Assembly (NCBI GenBank): GCA_032027125.1
Contig: JAVSMQ010000001.1
Location: forward strand, 3,768,198-3,832,197
Reading direction: 5' to 3'
DNA: 64,000 nt
Origin: JANJTB01 sp032027125
GTDB taxonomy: Bacteria; Bacteroidota; Ignavibacteria; Kapaibacteriales; UBA2268
Below are positions 9,034 to 16,680 of the stretch, piece after piece. The notes below the pieces were generated by a model that saw only the letters and a list, made by a program, of their open reading frames with translations, was not told the origin of the DNA and did no database searches. Position numbers and translations under genes: made by a program. The stretch's first letter is position 1. The number at the start of each line of letters is the position of its first letter.

Positions 9034-10458
9034 ATGAAATTAACTATACTATCTGTATCTTTTTTAATCATGAGCTTAGTTGCTGTCAGAAGCCAGACAA
9101 ATGATGATTGTCTGATGTGCCACAGCGAGCCGGACATGACAATGGAAAAAGGAAGAAACACTATATCAATATGGGTGAATAATTCCAAATTCATAATGTC
9201 GGTACACAAAAAGCTTAAATGTGTATCGTGTCATAAAGGATTCAATCCCGATGATATACCTCATAAAGCAAATATCCAGCCTGTTGACTGCAAATCCTGC
9301 CACACAGATTTAGAAAATAAACATGTTTTCCATCCCTGGATGAAAAATGCTCCTTTGAAAGATAATTGCAAACAGTGTCACGGCACTCATTTTATCAGTT
9401 CGCCAAAAGGTTTAAACTCCGGTGTAGGCGGATTAAGTTCTGTAGAGAAGTGCGGAAACTGCCACAAAGATGTTAAAGCAGAATTTTTGAAAAGCGAGCA
9501 TTACAAAGCAATTGAGAAGAAGCATACACCGAATTCACCCGATTGCAACTATTGTCACCGTAATCAGATTACTAATGGGTGGGGACTTGATTATAAGACG
9601 AAGAAACAAAATCAGATAAATGTGTGTAAAGAGTGTCATAATATTGACTCTAAAAACCCTGATGTATTAAAAAGAATAGCAAGTGATGATTCAAGACATG
9701 CTAAACTGAGAAAATCAGGCAAGGAGCATGCTGCCGTCTGTACTGATTGCCACGGTTTTCATAATATCATGAAAAATGATGATTTTGATGCACGTTTAAA
9801 TCCCAAAAATTCTTCAACAGCCTGCGGAAAATGTCACGTTCATATAGCTCAGGAATATCAAAACAGTATTCATGGATTAGCACAGACCGGAGGCAATACT
9901 GAAGCTGCCGGATGTGTAAGTTGTCATTTCGAGCACAGCAAAGATAAGAGCCAGAAAATACCGGATGAAGTTTATACAAAAAATCTTTTAAATAAGGAAT
10001 TTTCTGAAAATTCTAAAATGGATAATTGTATTTCATGCCATACGAAAGATTCACTTCTGCTCTCGAGCAATTTAAGGACTTTAAAAGATGCTCACAAATG
10101 GCTGCCTTCACTTGGGAAACATTTTGCAAAAGTAACATGTTATGAATGTCATTCCAGCTATACCGAGCCTTACTTATCCCATAATATTTTACCTTTGGAA
10201 AAAAGTTTAAAAAGTTGTAATAACTGTCATAGTAAAACTCACGAATTGAAGTCAATTCTGTATAATTATGACAAAAATACTACAGTTGAAAAAGAAGGAA
10301 TGATAAGAGGGGGTATTGAAGGCAATACAAATTATGTCGGATTGGCAAAAAACATCATTTTGGATTATCTCAGCTTGATTCTGCTCGGCGGCATTATTTT
10401 GGGATTGTTGATTCATGCTTATATAAGATGGTATTTTAAAAAAGGAAAAGTAAAATAA
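9034..10458 (+). CDS. membrane-anchored 13-haem c-type cytochrome
   Basis: A periplasmic electron-transfer protein of 474 residues with a signal peptide (MKLTILSVSFLIMSL). I count thirteen CxxCH haem sites, from CLMCH near the N-terminus to CNNCH near residue 395. A C-terminal hydrophobic helix (about 440-462) anchors it to the inner membrane, followed by a basic tail. The ATG at 9034 has AGGTG about 10 nt upstream; another ATG at 9019 would add five residues and spoil the signal peptide. The stop overlaps the start of the next gene by one base (TAATG), so the two are translationally coupled and should work together, passing electrons from the quinone pool to periplasmic or extracellular acceptors. 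The acceptor cannot be read from the sequence. Confidence 0.9.
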   Translation: MKLTILSVSFLIMSLVAVRSQTNDDCLMCHSEPDMTMEKGRNTISIWVNNSKFIMSVHKKLKCVSCHKGFNPDDIPHKANIQPVDCKSCHTDLENKHVFHPWMKNAPLKDNCKQCHGTHFISSPKGLNSGVGGLSSVEKCGNCHKDVKAEFLKSEHYKAIEKKHTPNSPDCNYCHRNQITNGWGLDYKTKKQNQINVCKECHNIDSKNPDVLKRIASDDSRHAKLRKSGKEHAAVCTDCHGFHNIMKNDDFDARLNPKNSSTACGKCHVHIAQEYQNSIHGLAQTGGNTEAAGCVSCHFEHSKDKSQKIPDEVYTKNLLNKEFSENSKMDNCISCHTKDSLLLSSNLRTLKDAHKWLPSLGKHFAKVTCYECHSSYTEPYLSHNILPLEKSLKSCNNCHSKTHELKSILYNYDKNTTVEKEGMIRGGIEGNTNYVGLAKNIILDYLSLILLGGIILGLLIHAYIRWYFKKGKVK

Positions 10459-12626
10459 TGAAAAAAATAGAAATATACCCTGTTTGGATAAGATTGTGGC
10501 ATGTAGTTAACGGAGTTTTATTTGCTCTGCTTCTTTTTTCAGGTATCGGACTTCATTTTGGCTTAATGACAATTCATTCTGCCCTGACTCTGCATATAAT
10601 TTCAGGTCTGGCATTAGTTGCGGCATATCTGGTTTTTTTCATAGCAAATATATTCTCCGGCAATATAAAGAATTATTTTAAAAAGCCTAACCGATTATTT
10701 TACAGACTCAAAAAAGAACTCAAATATTATTTTTGGGATATTTTTCTAAAGCAGGATTTACCTTATAACCCTGAAAAAAGCAAGTTTGGTTTGGTCAAGC
10801 AGATCCTTCATGCTAAAATGATGTATTTTATTCTGCCGTTAATAATTTTATCGGGATTAATATTATTACTTCCTGATTTAATTGACAGAGATATGATTAA
10901 GGATTCCGAAGTCTGGCGGATATCATTGATTCACACTATTTTGGCATATATAATTACAATCTTCTTTGTTATACATATTTACTTAGGAACAACCGGTAAG
11001 ACTTCGGGGCAGATGTTTGCTGCAATTACAAAGGGCTGGATATTGTATGACGAAACATCGAAAGTTGAAGAGTATGAAGTTGCAATCTCAAGAAAGGGTG
11101 CAAAAGGATTTTTTCCCATTGCATTTTATAATCCTCTGACAATATTGGGAACAATTTTGTCATTAGTGTCATTTACCTGCATAATAATAATGATGCTGTT
11201 TGATTTTGCAATAGGATTTGTAAATCCTTATGTCGGAATAATTACATTCATTTTCCTGCCGTCATTTATGGTTGGCGGATTGGTTCTGATATTTTTGGGT
11301 GCTTTATGGCATCACAAAAAGAAAAACGAGATAGAAAATCCCGACAAATTGCTTCCAATATTTGATTTCAACAAACCAAGAGTTCAAAAGACATTTTTAT
11401 TCGGCTCGATCATCGGAATATTTTTGCTTTTATTATCAGTAGTAGGAAGCTTTCAGGCATTTCATTATACAGAATCAGATGAGTTTTGCGGTGAAGTATG
11501 CCATAAGGTAATGCATCCCGAATATACAGCCTACAAAGACTCCCCGCATTCCCGTGTTGGTTGTGTGAAATGCCATATCGGTTCAGGTGCCGACTGGTTT
11601 GTAAAAGCAAAAATTTCCGGAAGCTGGCAGCTTATATCATCAGCATTTAATCTCTATTCGAAACCTATTCCGACACCTGTCGAGCATCTGAGACCTGCAC
11701 AGGGAACCTGCGAACAGTGCCATTGGCCCGCACATTTCAACAGTGAAAAGAAAGCTGTATTTGATTTCTTTCAGTCTGATGAGAATAACTCTGAAACTAA
11801 ATTAACAATGCTTTTGAAAACCGGAGGCGGTACTCCTGAAAGCGGAAGTTTTTCCGGCATACATTATCACATGAACATTGCCAACGAAATTCACTATCTC
11901 GCCACAGACAAAAAGCGTCAGGAGATACCATATATTCATGTTGTATCAAGAGTTACCGGTGATACTACAATTTATTTCGATACGGATGTCAAAGTTACAG
12001 ATGACATGATAAAACCCGAAAAATTAAGAAAGATGGATTGTATTGACTGTCACAACAGACCGGCACATATTTTTAATATCCCTTATAAGGAAATTAACAA
12101 ATATATGTCAAATGACGGGATTGACAAATCATTGCCGTATATTAAAAATTTAGCTGTGCAGATTCTTGAATCATATTCGATTAACCGTGAGAATTCACAC
12201 AATGAAATTTCAGGCTATATCAATAATTTTTATAAAAAATATTATCCGAATATTATTAAAGAGAAACAGTTAACACTTAACAAAAGTATTGAAAACATTA
12301 ACCGGATTTATTTAAGAAACTATTTCCCGGAAATGAAATCCAACTGGAAACATTATCCTCATAATATCGGACATCTCTATACAAACGGTTGTTTCAGATG
12401 TCATGACGGAAAACACGTGTCAAAGACAGGTAAAGTAGTTTCGCACGATTGTAATGTCTGCCATACGATTATTTCGCAGCAATCACCGAATCAAACTGAA
12501 ATAACACGCGGGATTGACCTGCCATTTGCTCATCCGGGAGGAGATAATCTGAATATTGAAAAAAGACTTTGTGCAGACTGCCATGGGGTAACTAAATCAA
12601 TCAGAAAATTAACAGGAAAAAAATAA
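10458..12626 (+). CDS. cytochrome b561-type/NapC-type fused multihaem quinol oxidase
   Basis: A 722-residue membrane protein. The first 200 residues hold four transmembrane helices of a dihaem cytochrome b type, with likely haem-ligand histidines in RLWHVVNG, LTLHIISG, SLIHTI and VIHIYLG. Two more helices follow (about 222-285), then one helix (about 312-335) leading into a NapC/NirT-type c-haem domain. Seven c-type sites are visible. The first is the unusual CGEVCH (CxxxCH) and the others are CxxCH (CVKCH, CEQCH, CIDCH, CFRCH, CNVCH, CADCH). The segment SPHSRVGCVKCHIGSGADWF is typical of NapC-like proteins of metal-reducing bacteria. The inferred role is quinol oxidation and electron delivery to the coupled 13-haem cytochrome. 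Confidence 0.88.
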   Translation: MKKIEIYPVWIRLWHVVNGVLFALLLFSGIGLHFGLMTIHSALTLHIISGLALVAAYLVFFIANIFSGNIKNYFKKPNRLFYRLKKELKYYFWDIFLKQDLPYNPEKSKFGLVKQILHAKMMYFILPLIILSGLILLLPDLIDRDMIKDSEVWRISLIHTILAYIITIFFVIHIYLGTTGKTSGQMFAAITKGWILYDETSKVEEYEVAISRKGAKGFFPIAFYNPLTILGTILSLVSFTCIIIMMLFDFAIGFVNPYVGIITFIFLPSFMVGGLVLIFLGALWHHKKKNEIENPDKLLPIFDFNKPRVQKTFLFGSIIGIFLLLLSVVGSFQAFHYTESDEFCGEVCHKVMHPEYTAYKDSPHSRVGCVKCHIGSGADWFVKAKISGSWQLISSAFNLYSKPIPTPVEHLRPAQGTCEQCHWPAHFNSEKKAVFDFFQSDENNSETKLTMLLKTGGGTPESGSFSGIHYHMNIANEIHYLATDKKRQEIPYIHVVSRVTGDTTIYFDTDVKVTDDMIKPEKLRKMDCIDCHNRPAHIFNIPYKEINKYMSNDGIDKSLPYIKNLAVQILESYSINRENSHNEISGYINNFYKKYYPNIIKEKQLTLNKSIENINRIYLRNYFPEMKSNWKHYPHNIGHLYTNGCFRCHDGKHVSKTGKVVSHDCNVCHTIISQQSPNQTEITRGIDLPFAHPGGDNLNIEKRLCADCHGVTKSIRKLTGKK

Positions 12627-12675
12627 GCGGATTTATCCGAATTTTGAACCGGATAATCTTCCGGTGATAATTATA

Positions 12676-12712
12676 AAAACTGTCCGAAAAGTATTACTTT
12701 TCGGACAGTTTT
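12676..12712. terminator. perfect hairpin terminator between convergent genes
   Basis: A perfect 16-bp stem (12676-12691 with 12697-12712) around a 5-base loop. A-runs on one side and T-runs on the other let it act in both directions. It lies between the cytochrome operon and the convergent gene ending at 12746. Confidence 0.9.
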
Positions 12713-12745
12713 ATTTATGTATGTACAGTAAAACACTGATACTTT

Positions 12746-13228
12746 TCAAACCATTGCAATAATTACAACATAGTTTTTGCCGTATTTTTTTGCACATTTC
12801 GGACATGTGGTGTACCACATATAAGTGTTCTTAGTGGTTAAGCCCTTTGATTTTGTTAAGGCTTCAAAATCTTTCATCCAATTTCCTGTTTCCTTGTATG
12901 GACCTTCATACACTTTTGAAAAGAATTTACCGTTGAAAGTTACATTTTCAGCATCAGATATATTTTTGTCAACAGCCAGATAAATGTCCATATTCCATTT
13001 TGAAGTATGTTCCGATAAGCAAAGCCAGTCTGGCATAACGGCATCAGCTTTCGTTACCTTCTCATTCAGCCTTTTCATTACACTGCCAAAATTCACAGGC
13101 ATATAAAAAATAGTAAATACTTTATCTTTGATGAAAGTTTTATTCTCCCATTCAAAGATTTTGTCATCCCACGGGGCATGGTCGAATTTAGGGCAGCATT
13201 CGGGCTGAGATTCATCATGTTGTTTCAT
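12746..13228 (-). CDS. conserved protein with CPKCAKKYGKNYV signature
   Basis: A soluble protein of 160 residues with CCPKFDHAPWDDK near the N-terminus, KDKVFTIFYMPVNFG in the middle and TTCPKCAKKYGKNYVV at the end. I recognise this as a conserved bacterial family often labelled simply hydrolase, probably with a GyrI-like or SOUL-like effector-binding fold. No catalytic residues have been established as far as I know, so no reaction is assigned. The paired cysteines at both ends might bind a metal. The ATG at 13228 has GGAG 8 nt upstream; an upstream TTG is less likely. Convergent with the cytochrome operon. Confidence 0.75.
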   Translation of the reverse strand: MKQHDESQPECCPKFDHAPWDDKIFEWENKTFIKDKVFTIFYMPVNFGSVMKRLNEKVTKADAVMPDWLCLSEHTSKWNMDIYLAVDKNISDAENVTFNGKFFSKVYEGPYKETGNWMKDFEALTKSKGLTTKNTYMWYTTCPKCAKKYGKNYVVIIAMV

Positions 13229-13488
13229 GACAGACTCCAATTGTTAATTGATTCTAAAATAAGAAATTTATTCTAATCATAAACCTGATTATATGATTTA
13301 AAAATCACAGTAAATTATTAAATACACAACAGCAAAAGTAATAACTTTTTCAAAAGAAATCAAAAAATATTTGTGAAGAAAATTTTGACATTACCCAGGT
13401 AGATGTCAATTAGAAGATTCAAAATATAAAATTCTTTATTTTTTTAACTATTTTCTTGAAATTGGCTGAGTAGTAATGAAAAAATAAC
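13229..13488. other. AT-rich intergenic region without a gene
   Basis: About 260 bp of strongly AT-rich sequence between the divergent minus-strand gene and the tRNA-Cys promoter. No open frame, hairpin or repeat was recognised. Confidence 0.6.
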
Positions 13489-13519
13489 TTTGTCATATCA
13501 GAAAAAATTATTACTTTTG
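13489..13519 (+). promoter_or_regulatory. Bacteroidota-type promoter of tRNA-Cys
   Basis: TTTG at 13489-13492 and TACTTTTG at 13512-13519, with a 19-bp spacer, match the Bacteroidota sigma-A consensus (TTTG, 19-20 bp, TAnnTTTG). The -7 box ends 9 bp before the first base of the mature tRNA, so the transcript would have almost no leader. Confidence 0.75.
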
Positions 13520-13528
13520 TAATTCTTT

Positions 13529-13599
13529 GGTGACGTGGCCGAGTGGTTAGGCAGCGGTCTGCAAAACCGTGTACGTAGGTTCGACTCCTATCGTCACCT
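13529..13599 (+). tRNA. tRNA-Cys (GCA)
   Basis: A 71-nt cloverleaf. The acceptor stem GGTGACG (13529-13535) pairs with CGTCACC (13592-13598), with discriminator T. The anticodon loop is CTGCAAA with anticodon GCA, and the T-arm contains GGTTCGACTCC. No CCA is encoded. EF-P follows 34 nt downstream and may be co-transcribed. Confidence 0.95.
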
Positions 13600-13633
13600 C
13601 AATTTACATAATGTACCACATCTTTTTATTTCT

Positions 13634-14197
13634 ATGGCAACAACATCCGACTTCAAAATTAATGCAATGATTAAATATAATAACGATATTTTTGCAATTG
13701 TCGAATTTCAACACGTCCAAACAGGAAGGGGCGGAGCTTATTACCAGACAAAAATGCGTAATGTTAAAACGGGAAAAATCATTGAAAACCGTTACCGTTC
13801 AGGTGAGACTGTGGATATGGTATCTGTTAACCGCAGAGATTATCAGTATCTTTACCGTGATGGCGAGCATTTAGTGTTTATGAGCCTTGAAGATTACAAC
13901 CAGATATACGTTCCGGCAAATATCATGGGTGATGAACTCAAATTTTTAAAAGAAAACGAAAACGTAATCATTGCATTTAACGATGATACGGTTCTATCTG
14001 TTGATGCACCTCAGCACGTTAATTTAAGAGTTGTATCCACTGATCCGGGACTGAGAGGTGATACTGCAACAAACGTTCTAAAACCTGCAACACTCGAAAC
14101 CGGTGCAGTCATTAATGTTCCCCTGTTTGTTAACGAAGGTGATTTAATCAGACTTGACACCAAAAATTCAATGTATATTGAAAGGGTCAAGGAATAG
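13634..14197 (+). CDS. efp: translation elongation factor P
   Basis: A 187-residue EF-P that relieves ribosome stalling at consecutive prolines by binding between the P and E sites. It has the three beta-barrel domains, with the domain III signature STDPGLRGDTA followed by KPATLETGAVINVP. The start is the ATG of MATTSDF; an open frame upstream runs through the tRNA and is not coding. The tip of the domain I loop reads TGRGGAY, placing Arg at residue 32 where E. coli-type EF-P has a lysine that is beta-lysylated. The next genes, accB and accC, follow in the common efp-accB-accC order. Confidence 0.95.
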   Translation: MATTSDFKINAMIKYNNDIFAIVEFQHVQTGRGGAYYQTKMRNVKTGKIIENRYRSGETVDMVSVNRRDYQYLYRDGEHLVFMSLEDYNQIYVPANIMGDELKFLKENENVIIAFNDDTVLSVDAPQHVNLRVVSTDPGLRGDTATNVLKPATLETGAVINVPLFVNEGDLIRLDTKNSMYIERVKE

Positions 14198-14267
14198 TTA
14201 AATATTAATATAATGTTTACGTCAAACTTAAGATAATTATTTTGAAATCTAAATTCTCGGTGAAAGT

Positions 14268-14753
14268 ATGGATTTAAATTATTTACGAAGATTAGTGAAA
14301 ATATTTGATGACAGTAAAGCAACTCATTTAGAAATTGAGGAAGAAGGTGTTAGAATATCTTTAGCCCTTGAATCTGCTGCTGTTCAGCAAATATCTCAGG
14401 TTTCCTATCCTCAGACTGGTCAGAATCTAACCGGTAATACACCTCAAACTTCGAGCCCTCAGGTTGAATCGGCAGTTGAAAACAAAAAGGAAAACCTTCA
14501 CGTTTCTATTGACCTTCATACAATTTTATCGCCAATTGTCGGTACATTCTACCGTTCACCTTCACCGGACGCCGGTCCGTTTGTCGAAATTGGTTCAAGA
14601 GTTAAGCCGGGTGACACATTGTGTATCATTGAAGCTATGAAATTAATGAATGAAATCGAAAGCGACACAAGCGGTATAATTGATAAAATTTTATTGGAAA
14701 ATGCAAAACCTGTAGAATTTAATCAACCGATTTTTGTTATTAGACCTGATTAG
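14268..14753 (+). CDS. accB: biotin carboxyl carrier protein of acetyl-CoA carboxylase
   Basis: The carrier subunit of acetyl-CoA carboxylase, holding biotin for the first step of fatty-acid synthesis. The 161-residue protein has a charged N-terminal helix (MDLNYLRRLVKIF), a flexible Gln/Ser/Thr/Pro-rich linker (about 45-80), and a C-terminal biotinyl domain with the target motif EAMKLMNE, biotin lysine at residue 125. It lies 70 bp after efp, and accC starts 4 nt after its stop. Confidence 0.95.
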   Translation: MDLNYLRRLVKIFDDSKATHLEIEEEGVRISLALESAAVQQISQVSYPQTGQNLTGNTPQTSSPQVESAVENKKENLHVSIDLHTILSPIVGTFYRSPSPDAGPFVEIGSRVKPGDTLCIIEAMKLMNEIESDTSGIIDKILLENAKPVEFNQPIFVIRPD

Positions 14754-14757
14754 AAAA

Positions 14758-16101
14758 ATGATAAAAAAAATACTTATCGCTAACAGAAGTGAGATTGCTC
14801 TAAGAATAATCAGAGCCTGCAAGGAATTAGGAATAGCTACAGTAGCTGTTTATTCCGAAGCCGATAAAGAATCTCTGCATGTAAAATTTGCCGATGAAGC
14901 AGTTTGTATAGGTCCTGCTCCAAGCAGAGACAGCTATCTTAAAATTCCTTCAATTATTTCAGCTGCGATGATTACAAATTCAGATGCCATTCATCCGGGT
15001 TATGGTTTTATGGCTGAAAATGATAAATTTGTAGATATATGCAGTGACCACGGTTTAAATTTTATTGGTCCATCCGCTGATTCAATCAGAAGAATGGGTA
15101 ATAAATCCGTTGCCAAAGAAACGATGCGTAATGCCGGAGTACCGGTTGTTCCCGGGAGCATCGGTATTGTGAAAAATCTTAACGACGCAATTAAAATCTG
15201 CGGTGATATCGGTTATCCCGTGATGTTGAAAGCTGTAGCAGGCGGCGGCGGAAAGGGTATGAGGATGGTATCATCGGAATCGGAACTCCATAACGCCTTT
15301 AGTCTGGTTCAAAATGAGGCTGAATCATTTTTCAGTAATCCCGACCTTTATATTGAGAAGTTGGTTCAGGGCTCCCGCCACATAGAATTTCAGGTTTTTG
15401 GCGATAAATACGGTAAAGTAATTCATCTGAATGAAAGAGAGTGCTCAACTCAAAGACGTCACCAGAAATTAATCGAAGAAGCACCGTCACCAATTATAAA
15501 TGCAGAATTAAGACACCTTATGGGTGAAAAGTCTGTACAAGGTGCTAAGGCAGTAAATTATTACGGTCCCGGAACAATTGAGTATCTTGTAGATGAAGAC
15601 ATGAATTTTTATTTTATGGAAATGAATACACGAATTCAGGTCGAGCACCCCGTTACAGAAGAATCGCTCGGAATTGACCTTATAAAGGAACAGATTTTGA
15701 TAGCAGGCGGCGAACACCTCTCACTTAAACCTTCAGCTCCTATATTCCATTCAATTGAATGCAGAATTAATGCAGAAGACCCTGAAAATAATTTCCGTCC
15801 TTCTCCCGGCAAAATTGAAGTTTTTCATGCTCCCGGAGGTCATGGAATCCGAACTGATTCTCATGCCTATCAGGGTTATGTTATTCCATCAAATTATGAT
15901 TCATTAATTGCTAAACTGATTACAAGAGCAAAAACCAGACCTGAAGCAATTGCTAAGATGTACAGGGCTTTAGATGAATTTATTATCGAAGGCATCAAAA
16001 CAACTATACCTTTCCATAAAAAAATGATGTTGAATAAAGATTTCATTGCCGGGAATATTGACACAAAATATTTGGAAAGAAATGATTGGAAATTGATGTA
16101 A
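14758..16101 (+). CDS. accC: biotin carboxylase subunit of acetyl-CoA carboxylase
   Basis: ATP-dependent carboxylation of biotin on AccB using bicarbonate. The 447-residue protein has the usual length. The N-terminal domain starts KKILIANRSEIALRII, the ATP-grasp domain carries the glycine loop GGGGKGMRMV near residue 165, and the metal/biotin region contains EMNTRIQVEHPVTE near 285. The ATG at 14758 lies 4 nt after the accB stop; upstream in-frame codons overlap accB and add no conserved sequence. Carboxyltransferase genes are not in this window. Confidence 0.96.
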   Translation: MIKKILIANRSEIALRIIRACKELGIATVAVYSEADKESLHVKFADEAVCIGPAPSRDSYLKIPSIISAAMITNSDAIHPGYGFMAENDKFVDICSDHGLNFIGPSADSIRRMGNKSVAKETMRNAGVPVVPGSIGIVKNLNDAIKICGDIGYPVMLKAVAGGGGKGMRMVSSESELHNAFSLVQNEAESFFSNPDLYIEKLVQGSRHIEFQVFGDKYGKVIHLNERECSTQRRHQKLIEEAPSPIINAELRHLMGEKSVQGAKAVNYYGPGTIEYLVDEDMNFYFMEMNTRIQVEHPVTEESLGIDLIKEQILIAGGEHLSLKPSAPIFHSIECRINAEDPENNFRPSPGKIEVFHAPGGHGIRTDSHAYQGYVIPSNYDSLIAKLITRAKTRPEAIAKMYRALDEFIIEGIKTTIPFHKKMMLNKDFIAGNIDTKYLERNDWKLM

Positions 16102-16166
16102 ATTTGTTAATTTTACATGTTGTAAAATTGTAAATTTTAAAAATGTTTTTTTATGTTGGAGTGAAT

Positions 16167-16547
16167 ATGAATTTTCCTAAAGATTTAAAGTACACAGAAG
16201 ACCATGAATGGGTCAGAGTAAACGGTAAAATAGCCGAAGTCGGTGTTACTGACCATGCACAAAGCGAGCTTGGAGATATTGTTTATATTGATATACCCGA
16301 TTTTGATGCAAAAGTAAAAGCAGGTGAAACTGTTGGAACTATTGAAGCAGTAAAGACTGTTGCAGATATGTTCGCACCAGTTTCCGGTAAAATTGTTGAA
16401 GTAAATACTGCATTAAATGATGCACCTGAAACAGTTAACCAAGACCCCTACGGAGCTGGCTGGATTGTAAAAATTGAAATGAGCAATCCCGCTGAACTTG
16501 ATAAATTAATGGATGCTGATACATATTCTGCAACCTTAGGACATTAA
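16167..16547 (+). CDS. gcvH: glycine cleavage system H protein
   Basis: A lipoyl carrier that shuttles the aminomethyl group between the P and T proteins of the glycine cleavage system. The 126-residue length is normal. The N-terminus has KYTEDHEWVR and the lipoylation site is EAVKTVADMF with lysine 63. The ATG at 16167 follows GGAG at a good distance. It is separated from accC by 65 bp and followed by a hairpin, so it may be transcribed alone; gcvP and gcvT are not nearby. A lipoyl relay role in lipoate synthesis is also possible. Confidence 0.95.
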   Translation: MNFPKDLKYTEDHEWVRVNGKIAEVGVTDHAQSELGDIVYIDIPDFDAKVKAGETVGTIEAVKTVADMFAPVSGKIVEVNTALNDAPETVNQDPYGAGWIVKIEMSNPAELDKLMDADTYSATLGH

Positions 16548-16566
16548 TAATTGTTGATTTTCGCAA

Positions 16567-16592
16567 GGGGGATATATTAAAAATATTCCCCC
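16567..16592 (+). terminator. probable hairpin after gcvH
   Basis: Five G and five C flank an AT stem that pairs fully if one T is bulged. It lies 20 bp after the gcvH stop. No T-run follows immediately, so strength is uncertain. Confidence 0.5.
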
Positions 16593-16680
16593 GCTATTGT
16601 TTAAAAAAAAAGTTGTAACTTTTTACTAAACAGTATTGTTATATAACAAATTCAGAATTGTAAAAGTAAAAGAAATTGGT

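Noticed and set aside
12746..13228. Calling this gene a specific hydrolase
   Set aside because: The name is used for the family, but no catalytic residues are visible, so no reaction is assigned.
13535..13633. An N-terminal extension of EF-P of about 33 codons that is open from 13535
   Set aside because: It runs through the body of tRNA-Cys, and EF-P proteins start at MATTSDF; the real start is 13634.
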